Shown here one piece after another: positions 24,901 to 33,416 of a stretch of DNA of 64,000 bases (position 1 is the stretch's first letter; each line of letters opens with the position of its first letter). The DNA is taken from contig NC_087068.1 of NCBI RefSeq assembly GCF_963678635.1, positions 39,579,649-39,643,648 on the forward strand, given 5' to 3'. The translations under genes were made by a program, and so were the position numbers. The stretch comes from Symsagittifera roscoffensis. Lineage: Eukaryota > Xenacoelomorpha > Acoela > Convolutidae. Below the pieces are notes generated by a model, which was not told the DNA's origin, did not search any database, and saw nothing but the letters and a program-made list of their open reading frames with translations.

Positions 24901-27900
24901 TTTCATCGCGCTCAAATTTGATTTTTGCAATTTGAAATTTGATTTTTTCTAATTTCTAATCAAACTCGTTTGCTTAAATGAAGGCAATTTGCGCTAGCCA
25001 ATGACAAAAATGCAAAAGGCACGAAAACATTGATTCCAAAGTGGGTATTAATTTGCAGATTTCCCAGCGGAATAAAAAAATTATCTCTTAAACAATTTCC
25101 TTTAATTTGGGTTAGTTTTAGTTCTAATGATAATAGATCACTGAAAATCATAGAGCTTCAAGGTGATTATTTTTAAAAAGGACATTTTTTTTGGTGCCCT
25201 TGAGCTCAAGGAAATTTTCAACTGTCTGTTGCCGGGTCGAATTTTTGGTCTCTTTTTTTTCACTGGAGAGGGTGCTGAATGAGACCAGTTTTCAGAAAAA
25301 CGACCTAAATGAGCCCAAACTTCATCAAATTGGCCCCAATTTTCGGCCTCCAGTTTTTCAGTATGGGACTGGATGACCTATTTTTCAAAAAGGAGATGAA
25401 TAAGCCTAATTTTTAGCAAATTGGGCTCATTCAGTGTCCTAATTTTATTTAAGATTAAAACAAACAGTAATAGCAAAGTTGGTAAATCAGATGTAGTTTT
25501 CCCTCGAAGAAATTGTTTTTGTACAAAAGAGCTGAATGGATGAGCCCAATTTTCTAAATATTGGGCTCCTAGTTTGGCGCCATTTTGGCAATTTTTCCCC
25601 GATAACTCGGGGACCAATCGTACTAAAAATTGGGCTCATTCAGCCCCTTTCATGGAAAATTTATGCGAAAGTTTTGACGCACGTGGCTATCTTTACTTTT
25701 TTCTGAAAGTTAATTGTTCGTTTTTAAATTTAAACTTCTGAACAACGAATCAACGAAGACTTCTATCAAAACATATACGCAAATGCTAAGTTTTTTTAGC
25801 CTTCAAAGGGCTTTGCGCCTTTATTCATGTGAAAATGTTTTTTTCTGTGTTCACCCAGAAAATGATTGAGTATTGCTTTTGTTCAGGTGCTGACAGTGCA
25901 GAGTGTCGAGGAGGGATGTGAGAAGGATGCGTGTGTTAATGAGCAGGCATGTTCTGTACCCAGAGTCAGATGTCTCAACTGGTTCGACGAATTCTTCTGC
26001 ACGTGAGTTGAAGAACAAGTTTTTCGCTTCTGACAAAAATTCATTCAGAAAAGCACTAAAGTTTTCCAGTTTTCCGCCATAACTCAAAGTTGTCTCAAAA
26101 ACTCTAAGATTGCGTAGGTCGCAAAAATATCACGTTTAAATTTTTGATTGAATGGTTTAATAAAGTTTCGGCTCGATTTCAGACTTTGTCGTCATTTGCT
26201 TACCATTTGTTTGAACTCGGAATTTAATTAATTCATTTACAAATTAAAGAGTTCAAATCAAAATTTGAAAAGAATTAAAAAACTGGTCGGAGAATTACGA
26301 TTGTAATTTTGATTCACAGCCAACTGACTCGATTCAATAATCTTGGCTATTTTTTTTTACCATACCAAGAAAACTTCCCTTTTAATGCCTATCTAATTTT
26401 TGTGGATTCCAGGACATTGATTTTGGCTTCCATGGTGAAACCTAATTTACCGAGCTTGGCAGTCTTTTATATGCGTCCTTTTCTTTTTCTTCTGATAATT
26501 TCTGTCATTTCAGATGTCCGCTGGGAACTTTCTTTGACCTCAACAACGATATCTGTCTCGACATAAACGAATGCGGTGAAGTTACTCCAACTGGCGTATG
26601 TCTGAACAACGGACTTTGTGTGAACTACAATCCCCTCGATGTTGAAAACACAGAAGGAATCTTGTTCATGTGCACATGTGCAGATGGTTTCAGCGGCAAC
26701 ACTTGTGCGCGGTCAGAACAAATAGTGTCCTCCGCAAAGTTGTCACTAGCTGCTTCCCTCATCATTATTCTCGCTCTGCTTCTGTTGATTCGTAAGCTAA
26801 CTGATTCTTATTCTAGATTCTTAGTTTCTAGATTGTGGGCTCTTGTTCCAAAAACATATGAATTTCTTCAAAACTTTACGTTGTTCAAAACGTTTACGAC
26901 CACTGATAGTGGACAGGCTTTTTGTCTTCGGGTGTTTTGCCCTTATTTCTTTTTCCATGCAAAAACTAGGTGCCACAAATAATCATAAGGTTGGCTCGAG
27001 CAATATATCATATATTTAGTCGCAATTGGAACGACGTTAAAAAATTTTCAAGAAATTATTCATTGTCGAGGAAAGCGGGTTTGAGTTTTTGTCGAAGAAA
27101 GTGACGGAATATTTGTGTTCGCGTTGATTTTTTTTCGCTCCAGACAAATTTCGAATTTTTAACTAGCAATTTTTGACGAATTTCTAAAATATCATTCGTA
27201 AGGTATTGTTGTCCTGAGCTCAAATGAAAAAAAGATATGATTCACCTGTGATCATTTTCGTAAAGTTTAAAGATTACCAATTTGGCCATTTTGAAACAAT
27301 TAACGCGCGATATATTTCGTGCTATTAACGCATCAGCGGAGATTTCTTCCGTAAGAGAAGTTTTTTCCAAATTGGATTGAGGCAGGCTCTTTGGTCTATT
27401 TAATACTTTTTATAGGCAAAATAGATCCCTTTATACTTAACTTAGCGTGTGGAAGGATGATTTAAAAAAAAACATCATTTTTTTTTTGAAATTTCAGTTT
27501 TTTTTACTTATACTATAGAAAATAAAGGGCAGTCGGAACATTCAGGCCTTTGCCCTCATACAAGCAGTCTTGTTTAATTTTTACGCTATGTACGAGCGAG
27601 TTAGTTTAATCTAATTTCGAGCGAGTTATTTAAATCGGTTATTAAGTGCCAAGAACAGGGCTCAGTATTCAGACACTTACTCAGCTCTTGCAGTTTTTTC
27701 TTTTTCCAGTGAAAAGTCAAAAACTTTATTCTTAACTATTTCGGACGAGGGTATTTCTTTTCATTTCATTTCATTTCAGCTTGAAATTGATTTCGCGTGT
27801 TTTAGATCAATTCGAATTCAAATGCTAAAAAGGAGGCGAACAATGCAATTAGCGCTTAATAAGAGAAAATGGTGCAAAAACGAAAACAAACTCTCAAAAA

Positions 27901-30900
27901 ACGTAATTGACTTCTAGTTTCGAAAGTGGAATGTAATTTTCAGATTTCGCGGCGAAATAAAATTTTTACTTTTTGATCCAGTTTTCTCAAATTGAGTTAG
28001 TATCAACAAAAAATTGTCTATTATTAAGTGGTCTCAAAATTTACAGTACTTTAAGGCTATCTAAATTGTTCTTTGAAATTCGAAAATGGAGATTTTTTCT
28101 AAAAACAATTGTGTTTTTTTTCTGTTTTCTTGCGTTCATTGATTCTTTACTCAAAAAGTTTTACTTTTTGATCGAGTTTCTCAAACTGGGTTAATTTTAA
28201 CAAAAAATTGCCGATCATAGATAGTTTTTAATTGTTCTAAAAACTCAAAGAGCTTGAAGGGTATCTATTTTTAAATGAAGTTTGAAAGTTGAGGTTTTTT
28301 CAAAAACCAAATCAGTATTTTTTCTGCGTTCATTGACTCTTTTCCACCTGTCTGTTGGCTATGTTTTTTATAAGGAAAATATCTTAAAATTTGATTGCGC
28401 TAAAATTTGAGCTTTAATGACTTTTGAAGTCCAATACAGATTTGTTTGCTAAATGGAAGGCAGTTAACGCTCGCACATTAAAAAAGCGGAAACTGCGCAA
28501 AAAACGTCAGGTTCAAAATTGGATTTCAGTTTTTAGATTTCACAGGGTAATTAAACAATTACTTAATGATACAGTTTCATCTAATTGGGCTAATTTTTTT
28601 TATCAAAAACGTGTCGATCGTGAACTTGAGCAGAAAGATTCAACGTTTTTTTTTTCGATACTTAGAAACTTGAATTTTTTTTTGGTTTTACTTGAGTTCA
28701 CTGATATTTTTCCAACTGTTTTTGGCTATATTTTTGTTTTATTAGTCATTTTTGATAGACAACTATAGTCAATTAAGACCAATGCCTATTGCTCTACCGT
28801 ATAGATCTTCTCGCCTTACATCTCGTACAAAGAACAGCCAAATTTGAAAAAATACTTAAATAGTAAGAAAAAACTATAGTAGAAACGTTCTGTGATACTT
28901 GCATAGCAGCGTGCTGCTCTTGTCAAAATAGTTTTTTGGTATTTTTTCAAAATCTGACCGCAATTGTTTTTAAACCGATGAACTAAATAAGAAATTTGTT
29001 TCGATATGCGCTTCTGTTTTTTTTAAAATATCACTTCAGTATTCTTGAGTAATTGCTGATGTTACGTTTCAGCCATTCTATTTTTCTTCATTTGCTGCAT
29101 AATGAGACAGTCCAAAAAGAAAACTAAGAAAAATGTCGGATACTACGACGACCAGAAGTTGGGATTTGGCCAATATGAGGGAGGAGGAGAGAGAGATCAG
29201 GAGTTCTATAACGTGGCGCCTCTTCGAAAGCCACAATCAGACGTCATTTACACCTCAGAAGGCCCAGTACCTGTTGTTCACGAGCATGTAAATGAAAACT
29301 AAATACACCAGTTTAGATATACATTTTGGTTAACTCTTTGCAATTCGTTTGCCCCATGTCAGCCTAATCGAAAGTTACAATTGCAACAAAATCTAAGGAA
29401 TACTTCTGGGCTGTAAGTTTGCCTCAAATCAAAGAAGTTCTCGGTTTTTATGCTCTGGCACCATTTTAGGGCTGTTTAGGTCTGCATTATTTTGAGTCAC
29501 GAAAATTGGAATCATCTTTTATCGCCATCTTTAAAAACTACTGATTTAAAAGTTAAAATTATTGCAAAAAAATATTTCAGATGAGACTGCAATATATGTT
29601 AGCGGAAAAATTTTCTAAATGGCTTTTATTGAGGTTGAGATATTTCATAAAAAAACTGTTCATATTTCAGCATTTGAAGTTAGATGCATAATAAAGTTTT
29701 TGTAACGGATTCGCTTTAGGGTTTCTTCTTTCGCGATTTATAGCTTCTGACGGTTTACAGATTTGTTTCCTGCACCTCAGAAAGTGTTAGTTAAGCAAAA
29801 AATTTATCATTGTTTAAGCACACAGATACGGTACAGTTAAATCGAATTTAAGAAAAGAACTGGAAGTTCTCCAAACTTTGAGCAGATCGCAATTTAGTTC
29901 ATGTCTAAATTATTGATTTAGTTTCCAATGACGCAATTCACTCAAAACCCTGTAATGAGTGGGAATCCCCATCACAATTTGGGATTTGTGCCAGATGAAT
30001 CGGATAAGACGCCCTCGTTGTCGCCGCGTCTCCCTCCATACGAGAATGGTCATATTAAGCCACACCACCAGCCAATCGAACACATTCTGGGTCCGAGGTT
30101 AGAGGTGAGAAAACTTAATCTGTCTGTTTGAATTTTTGTCCAAAACAAATTTACCATCCAACGCATGAACTTTTTGAAAAAAAAAATCAAACTGTTTAGG
30201 CCAAATTTCTCATATAATTGTTCGAGATCGGCAATGACGGGTAATTGCTTTTGCGATCGAGAAAAGGATAAATAGCAAAAAAAAACAGTTTTTGGTGGTC
30301 CAAAAATTCTTGGTGGTCCAAAAAAAACAAGTTGGACATGAAGTTTGTTACTAACTTTTTAACAATTACTTGTTTGTCGACGATTAGTGTTTAAGCATTT
30401 TGATGGCGGAAATTACAACCAGCAACAGAATTATTTGATGAAAAACTGTGGAAGATATACTTTATAGAAAGTAAATTATCTTCTGCAATTATTTTTTTAA
30501 CACTAGAACAAGCTGCAGCAAGTCAAGCTTTACAGAGCTTTACAAAATAGACTAAAACTCAGAACTTCATGCAAACTAAATCTTCAAATTCGAGGCTTGA
30601 ATGGTTAAACTAACTGCAGTCCGAGAAACGTGAAAACTTTTTGGTATCACCAATCGACTAAAAGCGAACAAGTTATACGGAAGCACAGAGAAATAGTTGG
30701 ATTTTATAGTATCGCGTTAGTTGCATGGACGGGACGTGTGTTAGTTAATGATAATTTTAAGTAAAAACTAGAACTGAAACTGAATCGCTTGTTATATGTT
30801 GTCATCTGTTTAGCACGCAGACGATGCCCTCCGAAGACGAGGGGCTGATGGTCTGATGGTCTACCATTACGAGGGGGAGGGATCCGAAACGGGAACCCTC

Positions 30901-31026
30901 AGCACAGTCAACACCTCCCCTCACCATGGTCCCCCTGATTGGAACCAATTTTCCCGATACCACAATCATCCACAGCTTGGTCCTGCTGCACACATGATGA
31001 CCGACGGAGCGAGCGACAGAGACTAA
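9332..31026 (+). CDS. Classical (non-chordate type III) cadherin, C-terminal part, 13 exons
   Basis: Spliced gene. Joining the 13 exons listed below keeps one frame throughout (1129 residues and a TAA). Order: end of an extracellular cadherin-repeat region; primitive classic cadherin domain; EGF-like; laminin-G; EGF-like; laminin-G; two more EGF-like units; a transmembrane helix split by an intron; a juxtamembrane motif with YEGGGERDQEFY; and a terminal block with LMVYHYEGEGSETGTLSTV. In known classical cadherins the extracellular part mediates calcium-dependent cell-cell adhesion, the juxtamembrane part binds p120-catenin and the terminal part binds beta-catenin, which links to actin at adherens junctions. 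The architecture matches invertebrate N/E-cadherins and is absent from vertebrate classical cadherins except type III. The 5' exons are not in the window. The family is certain; orthology to a named subtype is not. Confidence 0.9.
10181..10326 (+). CDS. Cadherin exon B: end of the membrane-distal domain
   Basis: Reads LSELLGLTVAEVNVELCDTG...TQPDCYTRR and ends CCCAG|GTGAGC. It has two Cys, as in the Cys-containing end of the primitive classic cadherin domain. The acceptor (CTGTTAAAAG) has a weak pyrimidine tract; it was chosen because the frame upstream is closed and the phase fits exon A. Confidence 0.7.
10553..11060 (+). repeat. Dispersed repeat family, intron copy 1
   Basis: Shares its left part (about 10553-10846: TATTGTTGT.CTGAGCT, then TTAACGCGC and GCTATTAACGC) with 27107-27390 and, reversed, with 16310-16540. 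It shares its right part (10847-11060: TTGCCATAAT, GGCGTGTGGGGGGATGATT, GGCAGTCGGAACATTCAGGG) with those copies and with the retroelement leader at 5586 and 7964. Confidence 0.65.
11878..12063 (+). CDS. Cadherin exon C: pre-EGF segment and first half of EGF-like 1
   Basis: Starts with one base completing an Arg codon and ends TACAG|GTGAGC. Residues CVRNPCKNEGQC give the first three Cys of an EGF-like unit; the other three are at the start of exon D, so the intron splits the module. The acceptor (ATTGAAAG) is not pyrimidine-rich, yet both neighbouring phases agree. Confidence 0.8.
12168..12286. repeat. Tandem duplication of 59 bp
   Basis: Two adjacent copies beginning GCACTAAATGGACTCGTTG, with about one difference (caactaaagcc versus caatcaaagcc). 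Located in the intron just after exon C. Confidence 0.85.
12960..14560. repeat. Diverged minisatellite-like array
   Basis: About 17 degenerate units of 60-110 bases. Each carries versions of TTTCATAGCTTCAATAGCTT, GCTTAGAAAA, TTTTGCGAACCGAT and GGTCTATGAAATAACTTGAA. Identity between units is low. No coding potential is seen. Confidence 0.7.
14655..14850 (+). repeat. tRNA-derived SINE-like copy 1
   Basis: A-box-like TGGCTGAGTGG at 14663-14673 and B-box-like GATCAAACC near 14717-14725, 54 bases downstream, then T-rich sequence and a GCGAAGCGAAGCTTCG tail near 14827. It cannot fold into a clean cloverleaf, so it is a decayed tRNA-like head and not a tRNA gene. Confidence 0.55.
16100..16540 (-). 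repeat. Dispersed repeat family, intron copy 2 (inverted)
   Basis: Reverse-strand relative of 10553-11060. Recognisable blocks are GAATGTTCCGACTGTTCCG, CATCACCCCACGCGTTG and GCGTTAATAGCACAAAATG, in the order expected for an inverted copy. Confidence 0.6.
16698..16872. repeat. Short GC-richer repeats followed by a long stem
   Basis: Four units of the type GGAATCCG(G/C)AACGCG at 16698-16783. Then two segments that can pair over 15 positions (GCAGTGGGGAATTGA at 16813 with TCGATTCCCCATTGC at 16857). Unusual in this AT-rich intron. No RNA family recognised. Confidence 0.4.
17917..18146 (+). CDS. Cadherin exon D: end of EGF-like 1 and start of LamG 1
   Basis: CECRLLFTGPNC completes the first EGF-like unit. 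The rest reads into a laminin-G fold: HLQFDFMTDKPDGLLLYAGP is the typical first strand pair with the GLL(L/F)Y signature. Acceptor TTGTAG at 17916; donor AAA|GTAATC at 18147, phase 1. Confidence 0.85.
18147..18999 (+). other. Cadherin intron D-E
   Basis: Non-coding. A 45-base block near 18770-18815 (GGTCGGAACTTTCTGTGCTA) has an inverted relative at 17086-17135 and a weak one near 28880. Nothing else recognised. Confidence 0.6.
19000..19579 (+). CDS. Cadherin exon E: LamG 1 core and EGF-like 2
   Basis: Largest coding exon after A. It continues the laminin-G domain (DFIAVELSGGSVRL, then a conserved LNDGKQHHVDI strand). Then comes a six-Cys EGF-like unit, from CFSGNSAVCQGNSRC to CECEATRYGDRC. 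Acceptor TTTTAATAG at 18999; donor GA|GTGAGT at 19580. Confidence 0.9.
19580..20249 (+). other. Cadherin intron E-F
   Basis: Non-coding, 670 bases. I see nothing in it beyond splice signals. Confidence 0.6.
20250..20490 (+). CDS. Cadherin exon F: start of LamG 2 with a furin-type site
   Basis: Reads from NKPHYFDKN into the second laminin-G domain. It contains NQRRRQKRSAS at 20326-20358. RQKR before Ser fits the furin/proprotein-convertase consensus R-X-K/R-R, so the ectodomain may be cut here. Acceptor ATAATTTAG at 20249; donor GAG|GTAAGC at 20491, phase 0. Confidence 0.85.
21055..21235 (+). repeat. tRNA-derived SINE-like copy 2
   Basis: A-box TGGTTGAGTGG at 21063-21073 and B-box GGTTCGAATCC at 21107-21117, with the tail GCGAAGCACAGCTTCG shared with copy 1. 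The acceptor and T stems do not pair well. Best preserved promoter boxes of the family in this window. Confidence 0.65.
21249..21917. mobile_element. Foldback/MITE-like element with ~200-bp inverted arms
   Basis: The left arm (from CCCGGACAAAACGG, through ATGCGTTTTTCTC, to GGGTCCAAAATTTAATCCC at about 21386) is the imperfect inverse of the right arm (GGATTAAATTTTGGACCC-like at about 21755, to CGTTTTGCCAG at 21916). The centre is non-coding. No convincing target duplication. Confidence 0.6.
21918..22911 (+). other. Rest of cadherin intron F-G
   Basis: T-rich. The words TCGGCTTA/TCGGCTCAGTTGCC recur near 22228, 22260, 22464 and 22596, with a relative near 8600. This is probably an old dispersed repeat. 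No ORF supported. Confidence 0.5.
22912..23103 (+). CDS. Cadherin exon G: LamG 2 middle
   Basis: Reads LFNGIPRARVNLGNQLETF to LTLDGGSAYRT, with the DGNEHTLKFIRINN strand typical of laminin-G domains. Acceptor TTTCCAG at 22911; donor ACT|GTCAGT at 23104. Both ends are phase 0. Confidence 0.85.
23481..23687 (+). CDS. Cadherin exon H: LamG 2 end
   Basis: Reads ISIQGSEFNHLSFSPLGVSV, then GGSPRYNSQTGLYEV and FKGCVLDARLNGNSLPI. The last block is the conserved C-terminal laminin-G strand (F.GC..D..lNG..l). The acceptor ATGTTTAG at 23480 was preferred over a later AAG because only it preserves the frame. Donor GCG|GTGAGA at 23688. Confidence 0.85.
24100..24420 (+). repeat. Dispersed repeat (GATCCAGTTTTCTCAA family)
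   Basis: Shares ordered blocks with 24990-25160, 27880-28370, 28440-28740, 32840-33110 and 36410-36660: a TTCAGATTTC-CAGCG(G/A)AAT block, TATTGATCCAGTTTTCTCAA, ATAAATTGTTCTA and GCGTTCATTACTCTTTTCCA. In the last two loci it precedes a tRNA-like block, so it may be the body of a SINE or a composite repeat. Confidence 0.5.
25267..25652. mobile_element. Small MITE-like element
   Basis: Ends are inverted repeats: left GGGTGCTGAATGAGACCAG and right TTGGGCTCATTCAGCCCC. The word TGGGCTCAT/ATGAGCCCA recurs inside (about 25311, 25424, 25532, 25632). About 385 bases, no ORF of its own. No target duplication was settled. Confidence 0.5.
25887..26002 (+). CDS. Cadherin exon I: EGF-like 3, first part
   Basis: Reads VLTVQSVEEGCEKDACVNEQ, followed by further Cys residues up to EFFCT. 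Acceptor TTGTTCAG at 25886; donor AC|GTGAGT at 26003. The Cys pattern is irregular compared with units 1 and 2. Confidence 0.85.
26514..26791 (+). CDS. Cadherin exon J: EGF-like 3/4 and first half of the membrane helix
   Basis: Contains DINECGE, a mark of calcium-binding EGF-like units, then CLNNGLC and CTCADGFSGNTC. After a short linker comes the hydrophobic start of the transmembrane helix (SLAASLIIILALLLLI). The donor ATTC|GTAAGC at 26792 cuts the helix in phase 1. The acceptor is a strong pyrimidine tract plus CAG at 26513. Confidence 0.9.
26792..29072 (+). other. Cadherin intron J-K
   Basis: Holds a dispersed repeat copy (27107-27577) and several degenerate members of the GATCCAGTTTTCTCAA family (27880-28740). 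A 114-codon ORF at 28424-28768 falls inside these repeats and is not supported as a gene. Confidence 0.5.
27107..27577 (+). repeat. Dispersed repeat family, intron copy 3
   Basis: Direct relative of 10553-11060, with GGTATTGTTGTCCTGAGCTC, AACGCGCGATATATTTCG and GGCAGTCGGAACATTCAGG. No ORF; function and full ends unknown. Confidence 0.6.
29073..29287 (+). CDS. Cadherin exon K: rest of the membrane helix and juxtamembrane p120-type domain
   Basis: Opens PILFFFICCIM, finishing the helix, followed by the stop-transfer cluster RQSKKKTKK. FGQYEGGGERDQEFYNVAPL corresponds to the p120-catenin-binding region of classical cadherins. Donor CAT|GTAAAT at 29288. Without splicing here the frame adds VNEN and stops at 29302. 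Confidence 0.9.
29690..29695 (+). promoter_or_regulatory. Candidate intronic poly(A) signal downstream of exon K
   Basis: AATAAA about 390 bases after the in-frame stop (29300-29302) that is reached when exon K is not spliced. It could give a short cadherin isoform without the beta-catenin motif. In AT-rich DNA such hexamers also occur by chance. Confidence 0.25.
29922..30104 (+). CDS. Cadherin exon L: cytoplasmic linker
   Basis: A Pro/His/Asn-rich cytoplasmic segment (FPMTQFTQNPVMSGNPHHNL and onward, ending HILGPRLE). It lies between the p120-type and beta-catenin-type motifs. Acceptor TTGATTTAG at 29921; donor GAG|GTGAGA at 30105. Confidence 0.85.
30814..31026 (+). CDS. Cadherin exon M: beta-catenin-binding domain and stop
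   Basis: Reads HADDALRRRGADGLMVYHYE, then GEGSETGTLSTVNT and DWNQFSR, ending TDGASDRD and TAA. The Y.YEG.GS..G(S/T)LS core with its Ser/Thr cluster is the conserved beta-catenin contact, whose affinity rises with phosphorylation in known cadherins. Acceptor CTGTTTAG at 30813. It is the last exon. Confidence 0.9.
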   Translation, partial: HADDALRRRGADGLMVYHYEGEGSETGTLSTVNTSPHHGPPDWNQFSRYHNHPQLGPAAHMMTDGASDRD

Positions 31027-31434
31027 ACCTTTCCCTTAACATAGCACCTCTCCCCACCCAACCCTTCATTTACCACACGTCCTAAGTTACACAAAAACAT
31101 AGCATATCAAAAATTTGCTTTAATGTCTAACATGAAACTGTCATTAACACTAATGGTTTTGAGACTTGAAGTTTTCCCCTTCTAGAGATTGATGTTCCGT
31201 GCATATAATTTTGTAATTTCTTGGAGTTCATTTGTGAATATTTAGGTTTTATGTAAATAGAAAAACTTTTCTATCCAAATTCAATATGTTTGACCCAGTT
31301 GTTTTAAATGAGAGACAGCGCTGTCAGGAAATCGAATCTGGCAAGAACATTTCTTGATTCTCAAACTCGGAAAGCATATTTTAAGAAGCAAAACCCTTTG
31401 TTAACTGTTTTTCAGTGTTTATTTTTAAAATAAA
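31027..31434 (+). promoter_or_regulatory. Cadherin 3' UTR with candidate polyadenylation signal
   Basis: About 400 bases follow the stop codon. The first good AATAAA is at 31429-31434. No cleavage site can be proved from the sequence. Confidence 0.45.
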
Positions 31435-32569
31435 ATTTAATTGAACTTAACCTATAAGAGTTCTTTTGCCACAAATTCACTTCGGTGAGAGTCGTTGAAC
31501 GTGGTGAAGACTCAGGTACTCATTTAGATGTATGGTCTCGTTACAACCTCGTTTAGAAGTATGGTCTCAAAAAACTCCCTTTGGTCTTATATTAAACTCA
31601 GACAAAAAACTTAAGGCTTCTGAGTTTTTTTAGGAATTTTTTCAAATTGCTCACAGAAAATGTTTTACCAAGTTGTCATCGAGCTGTTCTTTTTTGACGA
31701 AGTTCAATTTTTACCATAAAAACTAAATAAGGTAATTTAAATGGGACATGATCTTTTCTACCTTTGAACTTTTAAATAACTTTTGCTTTTCCAAGCGAAG
31801 TGATGTATTGTTTAATTCCTTTTCGCAGAAAACTTTAGTAGTAGTCCTAGGGGACCGTAACTTGAGCATAACGGTAAAATTACATAAAAATAGAAATTTT
31901 TGGAAAGAAGCTAAATTACATTTTAGCCAATGATGTTTCACGATTCCAATAGTAATCAAAATTTTCCGGCTATCTATGTAAATAAGTATATGAAAACTGT
32001 TGGTAAATAAGAACAACAGAAGAATTGATCCGTTTTAGTTAGTTTTCTTTATAAAAAAATTGAGTAAAAATGAATTAATAGTCATGCATCAGCCACTAAA
32101 TGATCATACCGAAATGTTCTTATAAACTGTTCTTCCAGAACAACAGTTTGAACTGTTCATCCAGAATTTCAAAGTTAATTACAAAAAGCACACAAAAATG
32201 CGCAAATAAAACTAGCAAAATTTTATGCTAATTTATTTGTATGCTATTTTAAAAACCCTGTAAATCTAACCAAAACTGTTTTCAAGAACTCAAATGAAAA
32301 ACTTTTTAAAGTAAATTATGCGAGGATTCACGGGACCACTTTTCTAAACAAGCTTTTTGAGTGAGTCTCATCAAAATGGCGCGACCACACTTTTAAAAAA
32401 GTACCAAGATTTTTATTTAGGTCGCAATGAGGTTTTTTCGCAAATACACTAATGATCCAGTCAGCGCAGTGTATTAGTGTGCATCTATTTTTTTTCCAAC
32501 ATGACTCGCAAATAATTGTGTTCATTTGGTGGAACTTATGTTTTTATTACAAACTTTAGCAGTGGAAAA
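31435..32569. other. Gene-poor stretch after the cadherin gene
   Basis: AT-rich. Only short overlapping ORFs on both strands without family signals. I see nothing supported here. Confidence 0.5.
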
Positions 32570-33416
32570 TTGGCTTTTTTCCACCCTCTCATTTGGAATT
32601 TAATTTTGAAAAATATTATTAACAATTATTTAAAGTTTAAAGATCTGGCATGGTTGAGAAACTAACTAAAGTGAACAGATGTTATTAGGAGTAATGAACG
32701 TTTTGAAGACTCCTATAACTATATATGTGCATTCAAAAATATAAATTTATTTGTGAATGCATTAGGTATATTTTTGAGTTCAATTAAAATCCATCTGCTG
32801 AAAATTACATAACTAGCACTCTCCAAATACGAACATCAAAATGGAGCGTAAAAATGTGAACAGTTTCTTTTCAAAGTGGAATCTGGTTTATAGATTTCCA
32901 GCGGAATGAAAACTTCACCTATTGATCTTGTTCTCTCAATTTAATTTTGTCAAAAAAATGATCGTCATAAATTGTTGTAAAAATTCAAAGATCTGAAAGG
33001 GAATCATTTATTTCTTCGAAATTTGGAATTTACAACTGTTTTATTTTCCTGTTTATTTGCGTTCATTACTTTTTTCCATTTGTCAGTTGGCCATGTTCCA
33101 TGTGTTACATCGTAGCATCTGTTGTCTCTTTCATTTAATAAGACAACATGGCACAGAAGGAAGAACGTGAAACTCGAACTCTAATGGTCTGAGGTTCAAT
33201 GTCGCACTTTGTTCTTGCTTTATTCAAAGATGGTGGACCTTCTGCTGCATAGCTTGCAAATCAAAAGATGCATCATTAGTGGCTGGTGTTATCTTACTAT
33301 TAGAGGGTGTTGACGCAGATGCGAGAATGTGAGACGTCAATTATCGGGGTAACTGGTTCGATTCCGACGCATATCAAAAAATTCTAGGTGTTCTTCTTCT
33401 TTTTATGTATATAGTT
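32570..33416 (+). repeat. Segmental duplication, block A (contains tRNA-like SINE head)
   Basis: Matches 36085-36983 from TTGGCTTTTTTCCACCCTC to CTTCTTCTTTTTAT. A B-box GGTTCGATTCC lies at 33355-33365. Compared with block B it lacks a segment of about 45 bases. Confidence 0.8.

Larger units (their letters stand above)
23688..25886 (+). other. Cadherin intron H-I
   Basis: Holds two members of the GATCCAGTTTTCTCAA repeat family and the small MITE-like element (25267-25652). No supported ORF. Confidence 0.5.

Noticed and set aside
28424-28768. 114-codon ORF with a basic N-terminus
   Set aside because: Overlaps several degenerate copies of a dispersed repeat whose other copies have no such frame.
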